This document shows positions 27,154-36,799 of a stretch of 64,000 nt of DNA, piece by piece. Each line of letters begins with the position of its first letter. Position 1 is the stretch's first letter. Origin of the DNA: Anaerolineae bacterium (GTDB lineage: Bacteria; Chloroflexota; Anaerolineae; Anaerolineales; Anaerolineaceae); contig JABLXK010000005.1 in assembly GCA_013178095.1 (NCBI GenBank), positions 1 to 64,000 of the forward strand, written 5' to 3'. The translations under genes and the position numbers were made by a program. The notes beneath the pieces are model-generated. The model had not been told where the DNA came from. It was given only the letters and a program-made list of their open reading frames with translations, and ran no database searches.

Positions 27154-28560
27154 ATGAAGAATTTTTTTAAACGAATTTTCCTCAAATTCAAGCTAATGGA
27201 CACGCTGACAAAGATTTTCTTTGTCGTTTTTGTGGTGCTTGCGGTTGTGACCAGCCTGGTCGCGTTTAATTTCGTGCGCAACTTCACCTCATCCATGACG
27301 ATCCTCAATCTTCCCGGCGCGCCGATCTTGCAAAATTTGATCGACAACAACGGCGAAACCATCAGTTCCGGCATCAGCCAGGCTGCGGATGTGGCCACCC
27401 CCGAACCCTGGGATGGTTCCAGCCGTGTAACCATTCTTCTAATGGGCCTGGATTACAACGACTGGCGCGCCGGCGAAACCCCGCACAGCGACACCATGAT
27501 GCTGTTGACCATTGATCCGGTCAATAAGACCGCCGCCATGATGTCGCTCCCGCGCGATCTGTGGGTAAATATTCCGGGATTCGACTACGGCCGTATCAAT
27601 GAAGCATATTTTGACGGGGAAATATACAAACTGCCTGGAGGCGGCCCGGAGTTAGCCCGCCAGACAGTAGAGCAATTCATCGGCGTGCCCATTCCCTACT
27701 ATGTGGTGATGGATTTCAACACCGTCATCCGGATCATTGACGAAGTCGGCGGCGTGGAGGTCACACCCGATCAGGATGTGACAGTTGAAAAATTCGGCGG
27801 CGGCGAGGAACAAACCCTGGTTGCCGGAACGAAATACACTCTGGATGGTTCTTTGGCGCTGGCTTACGCGCGCGAACGGCACACTTCCGGCGGCGACGTC
27901 GACCGCGCCCGCCGCCAGCAGGAAGTGATCATGGCCTTCCGAAAAAGAATCTTGAGATATCAGGATTTACCCGCTTTCATTGCCAAGATACCTGCAATCT
28001 ATCAAGACCTGTCCTCCGGCATCCGGACGAACATATCCATCAGCGACGCGGTTCAATTGGGCGTGCTGGCTTTGTCTCTGGACGCGCACAGTATCGGGCG
28101 AGCCGTGATTGATTATGAAATGGTCATCCAGGCCACCTCCCCTCAAGGCGAGGCAATCCTGAAACCTATACCGGATAAAATACGCGCCCTGCGCGATGAG
28201 GTCTTTGCATCCGGCGGCACCATGGCCCCTATGGCAATTGCCAGCAGCGACACCACCCTGGTTAAAGAAGAGGCTGCCAGTGTGGTGATCTGGAATGGCA
28301 GCGGCGACAGCGCCCTTGGAACCCGCACCAACGATTACCTGAAAAGCCAGGGCATCAACGTGGTCCAATTAGCCGATGTGGATTATTCCTCCGCCACCAA
28401 AATTGAAATTTTCAACGGCAAACCCTACACCGTGAACTATCTGGCGCAATTGATGGGGGTCGCTTCCGCCAACATCTGGAACTCATACGACCCTGCGGCT
28501 GGCACGGATATCCGCATCACCCTGGGCGGCGATTGGGCAGCCAATAACACCTTGCCATAA
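27154..28560 (+). CDS. LytR-CpsA-Psr (LCP) family protein with LytR_C domain
   Basis: A 468-residue envelope protein with one N-terminal membrane helix (about residues 20-45). The extracellular LCP catalytic domain (about 90-310) includes RVTILLMGLDYNDW, SDTMMLLTIDP, MMSLPRDLWVNIPG with the conserved arginine, and LAYARERHTSGGDVDRARRQ. A LytR_C-type tail (about 370-465, VVIWNGSGDSALGTRTNDYL) follows. LCP enzymes transfer lipid-linked glycopolymers onto peptidoglycan or proteins. It probably belongs with the VanW gene to envelope assembly. AAGGAT precedes the start, and a strong bidirectional terminator follows. Confidence 0.92.
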   Translation: MKNFFKRIFLKFKLMDTLTKIFFVVFVVLAVVTSLVAFNFVRNFTSSMTILNLPGAPILQNLIDNNGETISSGISQAADVATPEPWDGSSRVTILLMGLDYNDWRAGETPHSDTMMLLTIDPVNKTAAMMSLPRDLWVNIPGFDYGRINEAYFDGEIYKLPGGGPELARQTVEQFIGVPIPYYVVMDFNTVIRIIDEVGGVEVTPDQDVTVEKFGGGEEQTLVAGTKYTLDGSLALAYARERHTSGGDVDRARRQQEVIMAFRKRILRYQDLPAFIAKIPAIYQDLSSGIRTNISISDAVQLGVLALSLDAHSIGRAVIDYEMVIQATSPQGEAILKPIPDKIRALRDEVFASGGTMAPMAIASSDTTLVKEEAASVVIWNGSGDSALGTRTNDYLKSQGINVVQLADVDYSSATKIEIFNGKPYTVNYLAQLMGVASANIWNSYDPAAGTDIRITLGGDWAANNTLP

Positions 28561-28573
28561 AACCTTGGCCAGT

Positions 28574-28611
28574 AAAAAAAAAAGCCGCGCTTGAGCGCGG
28601 CTTTTTTTTTT
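28574..28611. terminator. Bidirectional terminator between LCP and hutU
   Basis: A GC-rich stem GCCGCGC/GCGCGGC with TTGA loop, extended by ten A and ten T on the flanks, stands between the convergent LCP and urocanate hydratase genes. Confidence 0.93.
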
Positions 28612-28625
28612 CAAAAAGTCTGGTT

Positions 28626-30278
28626 TTACTTCATCATCGGAATTTTGATGCCATGTTTCTTGGCAGCCGCTATCGCTTCAGGATAACCGGCGTCCGCATG
28701 CCGGATCACTCCCATGCCGGGGTCGGAAGTCAGAACGCGCTGCAAGCGTTTGGCCGCTTCAGGCGTTCCGTCGGCCACGATCACCATGCCGGCATGCTGG
28801 CTGAAACCGATGCCTACGCCGCCGCCATGATGGAAAGAAACCCAGGTTGCGCCGCCCACTGCGTTGACCAGCGCATTCAGGATTGGCCAGTCGCTGACCG
28901 CATCCGTTCCGTCTTTCATGCCCTCCGTCTCGCGGTTAGGGGAAGCGACCGAACCGGAATCCAGGTGATCGCGCCCGATCACGATGGGAGCTTTCAACTC
29001 TCCTTTAGCTACCAGTTCGTTGAATTTCAAACCAGCCCTAGCCCGTTCACCGTAACCCAGCCAGCAAATACGGGAGGGCAAGCCCTGGAAAGCCACCTGT
29101 TCGCGCGCCATTTTCAACCAGCGGTGCAGGTGGGCATTATTGGGGAATAATTCCATGATGGCCTCATCGGTCCTGTAAATATCTTCCTTCTCACCCGAAA
29201 GTGCCACCCAGCGGAAAGGTCCTTTGCCTTCGCAGAAAAGCGGCCGGATATAAGCCGGAACAAAACCCGGAAAATCGAAAGCGTTGGTCAGGCCGTTATC
29301 ATAAGCTCTTTGGCGGATATTATTGCCGTAATCGAAGACCTCCGCGCCGCGTTTTTGGAATTCCAGCATGGCTTTCACATGCTCGGTCATGGAATCTACC
29401 GACCGACGGGTATATTCCTTGGGATCGCGTTTGCGCAATTCGGCAGCCGCCTCAACACTTAACCCGGTGGGAACGTACATCAAAAAGTCATGCGCCGGCG
29501 TCTGGTCGGTAACAACATCAGGCGTTACGCCGCTTTTCAACAAAGCTGGGTAAATATCGGCTGCGTTGGCTACCAGCCCGATGGAGCGCGGAATTTTCTT
29601 TTCTTTGGCTTCCAAAACCAGGCTTAGAGCTTCCTCGATGTCTTCAGAAACTATGTCTAGGTATCCGATTTCCTTACGCCATTTCGCCTGGGCCGGATCA
29701 ATCTCAACGATCAAGCCCGCGCCTTCGTTCATGGTGATCGCCAGGGCTTGCGCGCTGCCCATGCCCCCCAGGCCGGCCGTCAGCACAAATTTACCTTTCA
29801 ATGAACCCCACCCGCGCTGCTCGGCCAGGGATGCCAGAGTTTCATAGGTTCCCTGCAGGATACCCTGAGCACCGATGTAAATCCATGAACCGGCCGTCAT
29901 CTGGCCGAACATCATCAAACCTTCGGCAACCAGTTTATCAAAATGCTCCTGGGTGGCCCAATGAGGCACCAGGTTGGAATTGGCAATCAATACGCGCGGG
30001 GCATCCGGGTGAGTTTTGAACACCCCCACAGGTTTTCCGGATTGAACCAGCATGGTTTCGTCGTCTTCGAGTTCTTTCAACGTATTCAATATCGCATCAA
30101 AACAATCCCAGTTCCTGGCAGCCTGTCCCCGGCCGCCGTAAACGACCAAATCTTCCGGGCGTTGGGCAACCTCAGGATCCAGGTTATTCTGGATCATTCG
30201 AAAAGGCGCCTCTGTCAACCAGGATTTGCAGGATAGTTTCGTCCCGCGCGGGGCTTTTACAGTTCGGGATTCGGACAT
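28626..30278 (-). CDS. hutU: Urocanate hydratase
   Basis: A 550-residue NAD-dependent enzyme converting urocanate to imidazolone propionate in histidine breakdown. Family blocks are clear: [80 protein letters not shown] (Rossmann region), and [20 protein letters not shown] near the C terminus. Length is normal. GGAGAAA precedes the ATG. No hutH, hutI or hutG lies next to it, so the rest of the pathway must be elsewhere or the gene works alone. It has its own terminator shared with the convergent LCP gene. Confidence 0.95.
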   Translation of the reverse strand: MSESRTVKAPRGTKLSCKSWLTEAPFRMIQNNLDPEVAQRPEDLVVYGGRGQAARNWDCFDAILNTLKELEDDETMLVQSGKPVGVFKTHPDAPRVLIANSNLVPHWATQEHFDKLVAEGLMMFGQMTAGSWIYIGAQGILQGTYETLASLAEQRGWGSLKGKFVLTAGLGGMGSAQALAITMNEGAGLIVEIDPAQAKWRKEIGYLDIVSEDIEEALSLVLEAKEKKIPRSIGLVANAADIYPALLKSGVTPDVVTDQTPAHDFLMYVPTGLSVEAAAELRKRDPKEYTRRSVDSMTEHVKAMLEFQKRGAEVFDYGNNIRQRAYDNGLTNAFDFPGFVPAYIRPLFCEGKGPFRWVALSGEKEDIYRTDEAIMELFPNNAHLHRWLKMAREQVAFQGLPSRICWLGYGERARAGLKFNELVAKGELKAPIVIGRDHLDSGSVASPNRETEGMKDGTDAVSDWPILNALVNAVGGATWVSFHHGGGVGIGFSQHAGMVIVADGTPEAAKRLQRVLTSDPGMGVIRHADAGYPEAIAAAKKHGIKIPMMK

Positions 30279-30420
30279 GGTTTTCTCCTAAAAATATTTC
30301 CCTGATTATACATTCGACCTCGTTTTTTTATATAATTCTTACGTATTAACCCCAATATTGTCATATAATCAAAAACTCGAAAGTCCTGAAAACAATATAT
30401 AATGGTTGCTGAGGTTTACT

Positions 30421-30714
30421 ATGCCAGTGTACGTATATCACTGTGAAGAATGCGGTTTTCAATTCGAACAACAGCAAAAATTTTCCGATAAACCCCTTAA
30501 ACGCTGCCCTGAATGCAATAAGGACAGCCTGCACAAGGTGTATACCCCCGTCGGGGTGATTTATAAAGGGTCGGGGTTCTATTCCACCGACCACCGCTCC
30601 AGTTCAGGCGCCAATTTCCCCGCCAAACCCAAGAAAGAGGATAAAGCGGAAAGCAAGGAACCCGTGAAAAGCGAAACCGAAAAAACCGCAAAGGTTAAGG
30701 AAAAAGTGGATTGA
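30421..30714 (+). CDS. FmdB-family zinc-ribbon regulatory protein
   Basis: A 97-residue protein beginning MPVYVYHCEECGFQFE, with a second Cys pair (RCPECNKDSL) completing an FmdB-type zinc ribbon in the first 45 residues. The second half is charged and lysine-rich, likely disordered. FmdB-like proteins are annotated as putative regulators, but their function is largely untested. I chose ATG 30421, preceded by GAGG, and not an in-frame start at 30406. Its stop codon lies inside the loop of a terminator hairpin. Confidence 0.87.
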   Translation: MPVYVYHCEECGFQFEQQQKFSDKPLKRCPECNKDSLHKVYTPVGVIYKGSGFYSTDHRSSSGANFPAKPKKEDKAESKEPVKSETEKTAKVKEKVD

Positions 30715-30729
30715 CCATCCACTTTTTTT
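30701..30729 (+). terminator. Terminator overlapping the FmdB stop codon
   Basis: AAAAAGTGGAT pairs with ATCCACTTTTT around a loop that holds the TGA stop, followed by further T residues. Translating ribosomes would open the stem, so termination may depend on translation status. Confidence 0.8.
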
Positions 30730-30767
30730 AATTTCATAATTAATTGAAAACAAGGCAAATTAGAAAA

Positions 30768-31790
30768 ATGAAGCGGTGGTATTTTTGGGTTGGAATCCTG
30801 GTCAGCGTCCTTTTCCTCTTTCTCGCGTTGCGTGGATTACAGTTAGACTTGGTCGTTTCTTCGGTGAAATCGGCGAATCTTCTTTGGCTGCTGCCGGTTG
30901 TTCCACTTTATTTCACCTCCGTCGGGTTCCGTTCACTGCGCTGGAATTATCTGCTGCGGCCGGTAAAAAAAGTGCCGACGCGCGAGATTTTTCCGGTGGT
31001 GGCGATCGGATACATGGGGAATAACATCTTTCCTGCCAGAGCCGGAGAATTGCTGCGTTCAATCGTCCTTAAACATCGCTATGGCATTCCCATCTCAGCC
31101 TCGCTTGCCAGCATTATCGTGGAAAGGATTATCGACGGGGTTGTGATGCTCGGTTTTATCTTTTTCAATCTAACCGAGTTGAACCGTCTTACAGACGCTT
31201 CCGGCTTTGTGGGCAGCATTCGATCATTGGCGCTGTGGGGATCACTCATTTTTATGGGGGCACTGCTTTTCTTCATCCTGGCAGCCAGTCTTCCGCGAAA
31301 AGTGGAAAACCTGATCCGTTGGCTGGTTAGAAAAACCATGCCTGAAAAATGGCAGGTGAAAATTTTGGATATCACCATGCGTTTCATCACCGGCATTCAA
31401 GCATTGAGTTCGATCAAAAGTATGTTCCTGGTGCTGGGTACATCCGTGGTCATCTGGCTGTTGGAAACCAGTGTCTACTGGGTGGTTATGCAAGCGTTTC
31501 CTTTTAGCGTGAATTTCTTTGCCTTGATGCTGATGAACGGCATCCTCAACCTGTCTACCACGCTGCCCTCGGCGCCGGGTTACATCGGCACTTTCGACGC
31601 ACCGGGCATTGCCCTATTAAGCGCTTATGGAATCGAGAAATCCCTGGCCGCCGGATATACCCTCCTGTTGCATGCAGCTTTATGGCTGCCGGTCACTTTG
31701 TTGGGTGCTTTTTTCTTCACCAGGGAAGGCTTAAACTGGAGCAAGGAACTGGAAGCAGCCAGAGCTGAAAAAGAAGGAAAACATTCATGA
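30768..31790 (+). CDS. Flippase-like membrane protein (lysylphosphatidylglycerol synthase TM / UPF0104 family)
   Basis: A 340-residue integral membrane protein with about eight helices. It shows the family pattern: SVGFRSLRWNYLLRPV after the first helices, VVAIGYMGNNIFPARAGELLRSIV, then a STTLPSAPGYIGTFDAPGIA segment near the C terminus. It is the transmembrane part of MprF-like proteins without the catalytic domain; such proteins are predicted lipid or polyprenyl-glycan flippases. ATG 30768 starts right before the first helix; a TTG at 30744 is an alternative. It overlaps the FAD oxidoreductase gene by 4 bp (ATGA), so the two are coupled. Confidence 0.85.
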   Translation: MKRWYFWVGILVSVLFLFLALRGLQLDLVVSSVKSANLLWLLPVVPLYFTSVGFRSLRWNYLLRPVKKVPTREIFPVVAIGYMGNNIFPARAGELLRSIVLKHRYGIPISASLASIIVERIIDGVVMLGFIFFNLTELNRLTDASGFVGSIRSLALWGSLIFMGALLFFILAASLPRKVENLIRWLVRKTMPEKWQVKILDITMRFITGIQALSSIKSMFLVLGTSVVIWLLETSVYWVVMQAFPFSVNFFALMLMNGILNLSTTLPSAPGYIGTFDAPGIALLSAYGIEKSLAAGYTLLLHAALWLPVTLLGAFFFTREGLNWSKELEAARAEKEGKHS

Positions 31791-33073
31791 GAAATATCGC
31801 GATCATTGGAGCGGGCGCTGGCGGCTTAGCCGCCGCTTACGATTTAACCCGGGCAGGGCATGAGGTCACCATCTTTGAAAAAGAGAGTACGCCCGGTGGA
31901 TTGGCATCGGGTTTCAAGGAACCCGCGTGGGATTGGTCGCTGGAAAAGTTTTACCATCACTGGTTCCAAACCGATCACGCTATCCTGGAATTGACCAGGG
32001 AGTTGGGACTGCAGGATAAGGTGCAATTCCACCGGCCCAAGACCGTGGTTTACTACAACGGCGATTTTTATCCTTTTGATTCTCCAATCGCTGCTTTATT
32101 GTTCCCCGGCTTGTCCTTCCTGGATAAGATACGCTTCGGTTTCGTCACCGTATATTTGCGGTACCTGGCAGCCTGGCAGCCGCTCGAAAAGTACACCGCG
32201 CATGCCTGGATGAAGAAATTCTACGGCGATCGCGTTTACTCGGCCATGCTGGAACCACTGCTGGTGGGCAAGTTCAGCTCGCATTACCAGGATGTGAATA
32301 TGGCTTGGTTCTGGGCGCGATTCAAAGCCCGCACATCCAAGCTGGGTACATTCGAAGGCGGCTTTCAGGCATTCCTGGATCAGTTTGCAGAAATTCTCAA
32401 ACAGGCCGGCGTCCGCTTTTCTTTCAACACCGGCATCCAAAAGATCACGCCGTTGAAAGACGGGCGAATCGAGCTTGCCACTGATCAAGGGAAAAAAGTA
32501 TTCGATCAAGTTCTGGCAACCGTGCCGCCCTTTTTACTAGCCAAAATCGCGCCGGATTTGGGCGGTGAATATATTCACAAACTCAATGCGCTGAAAAATA
32601 TCGGCGCTGTCGTCTTGATCCTCTCGCTGAAAAAACAGCTTTCAAAAAAAGGGTACTATTGGTTCAACCTGCCCAAATCCGCCGGTTTTCCATTCCTGGC
32701 GCTGGTGGAACACACCAATTTTTTGCCCGCCAGCCATTACAACGGCGAAGACCTGGTTTACTGCGGCGATTATCTCGAGAACACGCACGAGTACTTCAGG
32801 TTGACAAAAGAGGAAATGGTGGAGCGGTTCTTGCCCAGCCTTAAGAAGATCAATCCTGATTTCAGCGAGGATTGGGTGGTAAAGAGTTGGCTCTTCCGCG
32901 CTCCTTACGCCCAACCGGTGCCCGGCGTAAATCACTCCCAAAAAATCCCCGCAGTTCGAACCCCTATTCGGAATTTGTACTTCGCCAGCATGAGCCAGGT
33001 GTATCCCTGGGATCGCGGCACAAATTATGCCGTTGAACTTGGACGCAAGGCAGCCAAAATAATGCTCGAGTAA
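31787..33073 (+). CDS. FAD-dependent oxidoreductase (amine oxidase / protoporphyrinogen-oxidase-like)
   Basis: A 428-residue flavoprotein with an N-terminal Rossmann dinucleotide motif (IAIIGAGAGGLAAAYDLTRA), the following acidic strand end EVTIFEKES, and GGLASGF. The C-terminal ATVPPFLLAKIAP and YFASMSQVYPWDRGTNYAVE blocks complete the amine-oxidase-type FAD domain. Proteins of this group include protoporphyrinogen oxidases, desaturases and UDP-galactopyranose-mutase-like enzymes; conserved neighbours of flippase and glycosyltransferase genes often carry such an enzyme. The substrate is unknown. Coupled to the flippase-like gene by a 4-bp overlap. Confidence 0.82.
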   Translation: MRNIAIIGAGAGGLAAAYDLTRAGHEVTIFEKESTPGGLASGFKEPAWDWSLEKFYHHWFQTDHAILELTRELGLQDKVQFHRPKTVVYYNGDFYPFDSPIAALLFPGLSFLDKIRFGFVTVYLRYLAAWQPLEKYTAHAWMKKFYGDRVYSAMLEPLLVGKFSSHYQDVNMAWFWARFKARTSKLGTFEGGFQAFLDQFAEILKQAGVRFSFNTGIQKITPLKDGRIELATDQGKKVFDQVLATVPPFLLAKIAPDLGGEYIHKLNALKNIGAVVLILSLKKQLSKKGYYWFNLPKSAGFPFLALVEHTNFLPASHYNGEDLVYCGDYLENTHEYFRLTKEEMVERFLPSLKKINPDFSEDWVVKSWLFRAPYAQPVPGVNHSQKIPAVRTPIRNLYFASMSQVYPWDRGTNYAVELGRKAAKIMLE

Positions 33074-33102
33074 TCTTGATCTCTCATGCAGAAAAATGTA
33101 AA

Positions 33103-33145
33103 ACCGGAGCCATCCCCCTGTGGGTTTGCGCTCCGGTATTCTTTA
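33103..33145 (+). terminator. Terminator after the FAD oxidoreductase
   Basis: ACCGGAGC (33103-33110) pairs with GCTCCGGT (33130-33137), with a 19-nt loop, followed by ATTCTTT. The 33146-33562 stretch to dnaA holds no gene: only an AT-rich block at 33284-33327 with the dyad TAAGAT-N5-ATCTTA (33290-33306) and the dnaA promoter. Confidence 0.75.
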
Positions 33146-33345
33146 ACTTCTTTGTCTGACTATTCTTTATACTAAAGCAAATCTACAATTTTCGGCATCT
33201 GTGGGGGATTATGCGTAGAAATGGGCATTAGTTCTGATGAACATCCGTCCTAATTCCTGGCTCCGGTTTGGCTAATCCCATCTATTTTTTAAGATAACTA
33301 ATCTTAAAGATTGATTTATTTTTAACGTGTCGTAGGCTTAGAGTC

Positions 33346-33374
33346 TTGTTCGGTATTACCGATTTTGCTAAAAT
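33346..33374 (+). promoter_or_regulatory. dnaA promoter with internal palindrome
   Basis: TTGTTC (33346-33351) and TAAAAT (33369-33374) are spaced by 17 bp. The perfect 11-bp palindrome CGGTATTACCG (33351-33361) lies between the boxes, a position suited to a repressor. The 5' untranslated region would be about 180 nt. Confidence 0.6.
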
Positions 33375-33562
33375 CAGCACAGAAATCATTTCACTGAGCA
33401 AATTTCCGGCCATATTCGCTTCGGTCCGGAAAGCTCTCCAGAGCACGATTGGTGCTATTCAAACCTATTTTTGTTTATCCCACATTGTAAATCCAGTGGG
33501 GTTTATTAAATACAAATATAGCTAATATTGAAAATTTTACGGAGAAGGGAGGAAGCTCTGGC

Positions 33563-34903
33563 ATGGAAGCATCGCAAGCATGGCAGGCTACATTGGGGCA
33601 GTTGCAAATGGAATTGCCCAAAGCCACGTACGATACCTGGGTTCGTGACACCCGGTTCATCAAGCATGAAGAGAATACGTTTTTTATTGGTGTTCAAAAT
33701 GCCTATGCCAGAGATTGGCTGGAAAACCGTTTGACCACCACCGCTTCCCGGCTGCTCAGCGGCATCATGGATGCCGCTCAAAGCATCACCTTCGTTTTGA
33801 ATTCCCACGATGAATCCACCCCAAGCTTTCGCGAGGAAGAGGATCCGCAACCGGAATCATTCTACGATCCGGTTAAACAAAGCACATTCAATTTACGCTA
33901 TAGTTTCAGCAATTTTGTGGTCGGCCCCAATAACCGGCTCGCGCATGCCGCCAGCCAGGCAGTAGCGGAAAACCCTGCCAATGCCTATAACCCATTGTTT
34001 CTCTATGGTGGAGTGGGGTTGGGTAAAACGCACCTGCTGCATGCCATCGGCAGCGAGATCGTCCGTCAGGGGCGAAATGTTCTGTACGTCTCTTCTGAAG
34101 AATTCACCAACGATCTGATCAACGCCATCCGCAAACACGACACCTCCAGCTTCCGCGAACGTTATCGCACGATCGACGTTTTGTTGATCGACGATATTCA
34201 GTTCATTGCCGGAAAGGAATCTACCCAGGAAGAATTTTTCCACACCTTCAACACGCTGCACGGACAGAACAAACAGATCGTGATCTCTTCCGACCGGCCG
34301 CCCAAAGCGATGGTAACGCTCGAGGAACGGCTGCGCTCGCGCTTTGAATGGGGGCTGATCGTGGATATCCAGCCTCCGGAGCTGGAAACCCGCCTGGCAA
34401 TTTTGCGTTCCAAAGCTGAACGCGCCGGACGTCAGGTGGATAACGACATCCTGGAATACATTGCCCATCAAATCCAGTCTAACATTCGCGAACTGGAAGG
34501 CGCTCTCACCCGCGTGCTGGCGTTCTCCGATTTGAGCGGCAAACCCCTTGACCTGGATTTAGCCAAGTTGGCGCTGATCGATTTTCTGCCGGACATCGGT
34601 TCACCCGATTCCACCCAGATCCTGTCTACGGTGGCAAAAGCTTTCAACCTCAGCCAGGATGAATTGCTCAGCCGGAATCGTTCAAAGAACATCGCCCTGC
34701 CGCGTCAGGTTGCCATGTACCTGCTGCGCGAAGTCGGCAACGAATCCCTGCCGCAGATCGGTGAAACACTGGGCGGCCGGGACCACACCACCGTGATGTA
34801 TGCCTGCGAGAAAGTTGCCGATATGATCGAACGGGATGATCATTTCCGTCGCCAGATCTTCCAGATCCGCGACCAGCTTTTCAACAGTCAAGCTTACGCG
34901 TAG
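33563..34903 (+). CDS. dnaA: Chromosomal replication initiator DnaA
   Basis: A 446-residue DnaA with all four domains: N-terminal domain I (WQATLGQLQMELPKATYDTW), a short linker (about 85-110), the AAA+ domain starting FNLRYSFSNFVVGPNNRLAH with Walker A GGVGLGKTH and Walker B LLIDDIQFIAGKE, and the C-terminal helix-turn-helix with the signature GGRDHTTVMYACEKV. It binds DnaA boxes and opens the origin. GGGAGG precedes the ATG. The usual neighbours dnaN, recF and rpmH are not present: RNase J follows instead, so this locus is rearranged relative to the common dnaA region. Confidence 0.97.
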   Translation: MEASQAWQATLGQLQMELPKATYDTWVRDTRFIKHEENTFFIGVQNAYARDWLENRLTTTASRLLSGIMDAAQSITFVLNSHDESTPSFREEEDPQPESFYDPVKQSTFNLRYSFSNFVVGPNNRLAHAASQAVAENPANAYNPLFLYGGVGLGKTHLLHAIGSEIVRQGRNVLYVSSEEFTNDLINAIRKHDTSSFRERYRTIDVLLIDDIQFIAGKESTQEEFFHTFNTLHGQNKQIVISSDRPPKAMVTLEERLRSRFEWGLIVDIQPPELETRLAILRSKAERAGRQVDNDILEYIAHQIQSNIRELEGALTRVLAFSDLSGKPLDLDLAKLALIDFLPDIGSPDSTQILSTVAKAFNLSQDELLSRNRSKNIALPRQVAMYLLREVGNESLPQIGETLGGRDHTTVMYACEKVADMIERDDHFRRQIFQIRDQLFNSQAYA

Positions 34904-35053
34904 AAAAATTTCTTTAACATCTTTAACAAATCTTTTACATTGCAGATTGTAAATATAACCATTTACATGGTAGAATGCACTTCGGTAAACAATGAGAGCT
35001 TACCGGATTGGTAAAGATAGATTATTGCATCGCTGCGAATAATTTTAAAATAC

Positions 35054-35083
35054 ACCCTGGCCGGAATTCTCGCCAGGGTTTTG
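35054..35083 (+). terminator. Terminator between dnaA and rnj
   Basis: ACCCTGGC (35054-35061) pairs with GCCAGGGT (35072-35079), then TTTTG. It lies about 150 nt after the dnaA stop. The 34904-35140 interval otherwise shows AT-rich spacer with no gene. Confidence 0.75.
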
Positions 35084-35140
35084 CTATTAAAGAAATCTTA
35101 TCCGTTTTATCAAGCGGGTTTATATAATTAAGGTAAAAAA

Positions 35141-36781
35141 ATGAAAGAGACAAATTTAAAAATCATCCCACTCGGCGGCCTGGGTGAAGTTGGCCGCAAC
35201 ATGATGCTGTATGAGTATGACGATACTGCAATCGTTGTCGATTGCGGAACCATGTTCCCTGAAAACGACATGCTGGGTATCGATTGCATCATCCCGGATT
35301 TCCAATATCTGCGCAGCCGTAAGGATAAGATCCGCGGCGTCATCATCACGCACGGTCATGAAGACCACATCGGCGCCATCTCCTATTTTCTGTCCGAATT
35401 CAACGTTCCGGTTTATGGGACACCCCTGACGCTGGGCTTGATCAAAGTTAAACTGACCCGCCGGGGAATGATCAATAACGTGTCCTTGAACACCATCCGT
35501 GCCGGCGAAAGCATCCGCATCGGACCTTTCAAGGTAGATTTTTTCCACGTGTGCCATTCCATCCCGGATTCAGTCGGATTGGGAATCGAAACACCGGAGG
35601 GATTGATCGTGCAATCCGGCGACTACAAATTCGACCACACCCCGGTGGACAACTGGCCTACGGATTATGCCAAGCTGGTTGAATTCTCGCGGCGCGGTGT
35701 TTTGGCGCTTATTGCTGATTCCACCAACGCCACGCGCCCTGGCTGGACGCCTTCCGAGCAGAATGTCAGCGAGGCTTTTGAGAAGGTATTCTCGCAAGCT
35801 AAAGGCCGTATCATCATTGCCAGCTTTGCTTCTCTGATCTCCAGAGTTCAGCAAGCCGTCAACGCCGCTGTTGCGCACCGCCGTAAGATCTGTTTTGTGG
35901 GCACCAGCATGGTGGAAAACGTTGAGATGGCGGAGAAGCTCAATTATTTGACTATTCCCCCGGGTACCATGGTCAGCTTAAATACCGCGTTGGAATTACC
36001 CGAAGAGGAAGTGGTGATCATGTGCACCGGCGCCCAGGGTGAACCGGCATCCATACTCGGGCGCCTGGCGCGTGGAACACAGCGCCAATTCGATATTCGC
36101 AGAGGCGATACAGTGGTGCTTTCATCAAAGACCATCCCCGGCAACGAGGAAGCGGTGTTTTCCACCATCAACGACCTGTTCCGGCAGGGCGCCAACGTGA
36201 TTTATGAAGAAATAGCGCCCGTGCATGTCTCCGGCCACGGCAGCCAGGAAGATATCAAGCTGCTGCTCCACCTGACCAAACCGAAATACTTCATCCCGGC
36301 GTATGGCGAAGTCCGCCACATGATGCAAGCCAAGCTGCTGGCCATGCAAACCGGCATTCCGGAAAAACACGTGCTGGTGATTGAAGACGGTGCGGTAATC
36401 AACATCAAGAACGGCAAAGCTAAAATTGGCGGTCAAATTCCGATCAACACCATTTTTGTGGATGGGTCCTGGGTTGGCGATTTAGGCCCGGATGAAATGC
36501 GTGACCGCGCCATGCTTTCGCAGGATGGCATTGTGCTGGTGCATGTCAATTTGCATAAAGAGAACGGTGAATTGATGGGCAAGCCTGAGATCATCAGCCG
36601 CGGTTTCGCGGCTTCGCAGGAAGCCCAGGAAATTCTGGCCCGGTTGGAAAAACCAGTGATTGAAACCGTAAAAAACTCGAACGGCAACCTGGAAAAGAAC
36701 ATCATCCGTACAGTGAAAAATTTGATTTACAAGGAAACGCGCCGCAACCCAACTGTTCTGGTGACCATGAGCAATCTCTAA
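35141..36781 (+). CDS. rnj: Ribonuclease J
   Basis: A 546-residue metallo-beta-lactamase/beta-CASP ribonuclease, with 5'-3' exonuclease and endonuclease activity in mRNA decay and rRNA maturation. It begins LKIIPLGGLGEVGRNMMLYE, carries the zinc motif ITHGHEDHIGA (about residue 70), then HSIPDSVGLGIETPEG, the beta-CASP region with GAQGEPASILGRLARG, and VSGHGSQEDIKLLLHLTKPK with the last metal ligands. The C-terminal RNase J domain is intact, so the length is normal. It follows dnaA and probably has its own transcript. Confidence 0.95.
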   Translation: MKETNLKIIPLGGLGEVGRNMMLYEYDDTAIVVDCGTMFPENDMLGIDCIIPDFQYLRSRKDKIRGVIITHGHEDHIGAISYFLSEFNVPVYGTPLTLGLIKVKLTRRGMINNVSLNTIRAGESIRIGPFKVDFFHVCHSIPDSVGLGIETPEGLIVQSGDYKFDHTPVDNWPTDYAKLVEFSRRGVLALIADSTNATRPGWTPSEQNVSEAFEKVFSQAKGRIIIASFASLISRVQQAVNAAVAHRRKICFVGTSMVENVEMAEKLNYLTIPPGTMVSLNTALELPEEEVVIMCTGAQGEPASILGRLARGTQRQFDIRRGDTVVLSSKTIPGNEEAVFSTINDLFRQGANVIYEEIAPVHVSGHGSQEDIKLLLHLTKPKYFIPAYGEVRHMMQAKLLAMQTGIPEKHVLVIEDGAVINIKNGKAKIGGQIPINTIFVDGSWVGDLGPDEMRDRAMLSQDGIVLVHVNLHKENGELMGKPEIISRGFAASQEAQEILARLEKPVIETVKNSNGNLEKNIIRTVKNLIYKETRRNPTVLVTMSNL

Positions 36782-36799
36782 ACCGCCTTAATATCTTTA

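Noticed and set aside
33284-33500. Possible oriC upstream of dnaA, with TTATCCCACA at 33476-33485
   Set aside because: The site has one base inserted relative to the DnaA box TTATCCACA, and no cluster of boxes was found on either strand. An AT-rich block alone is not enough.
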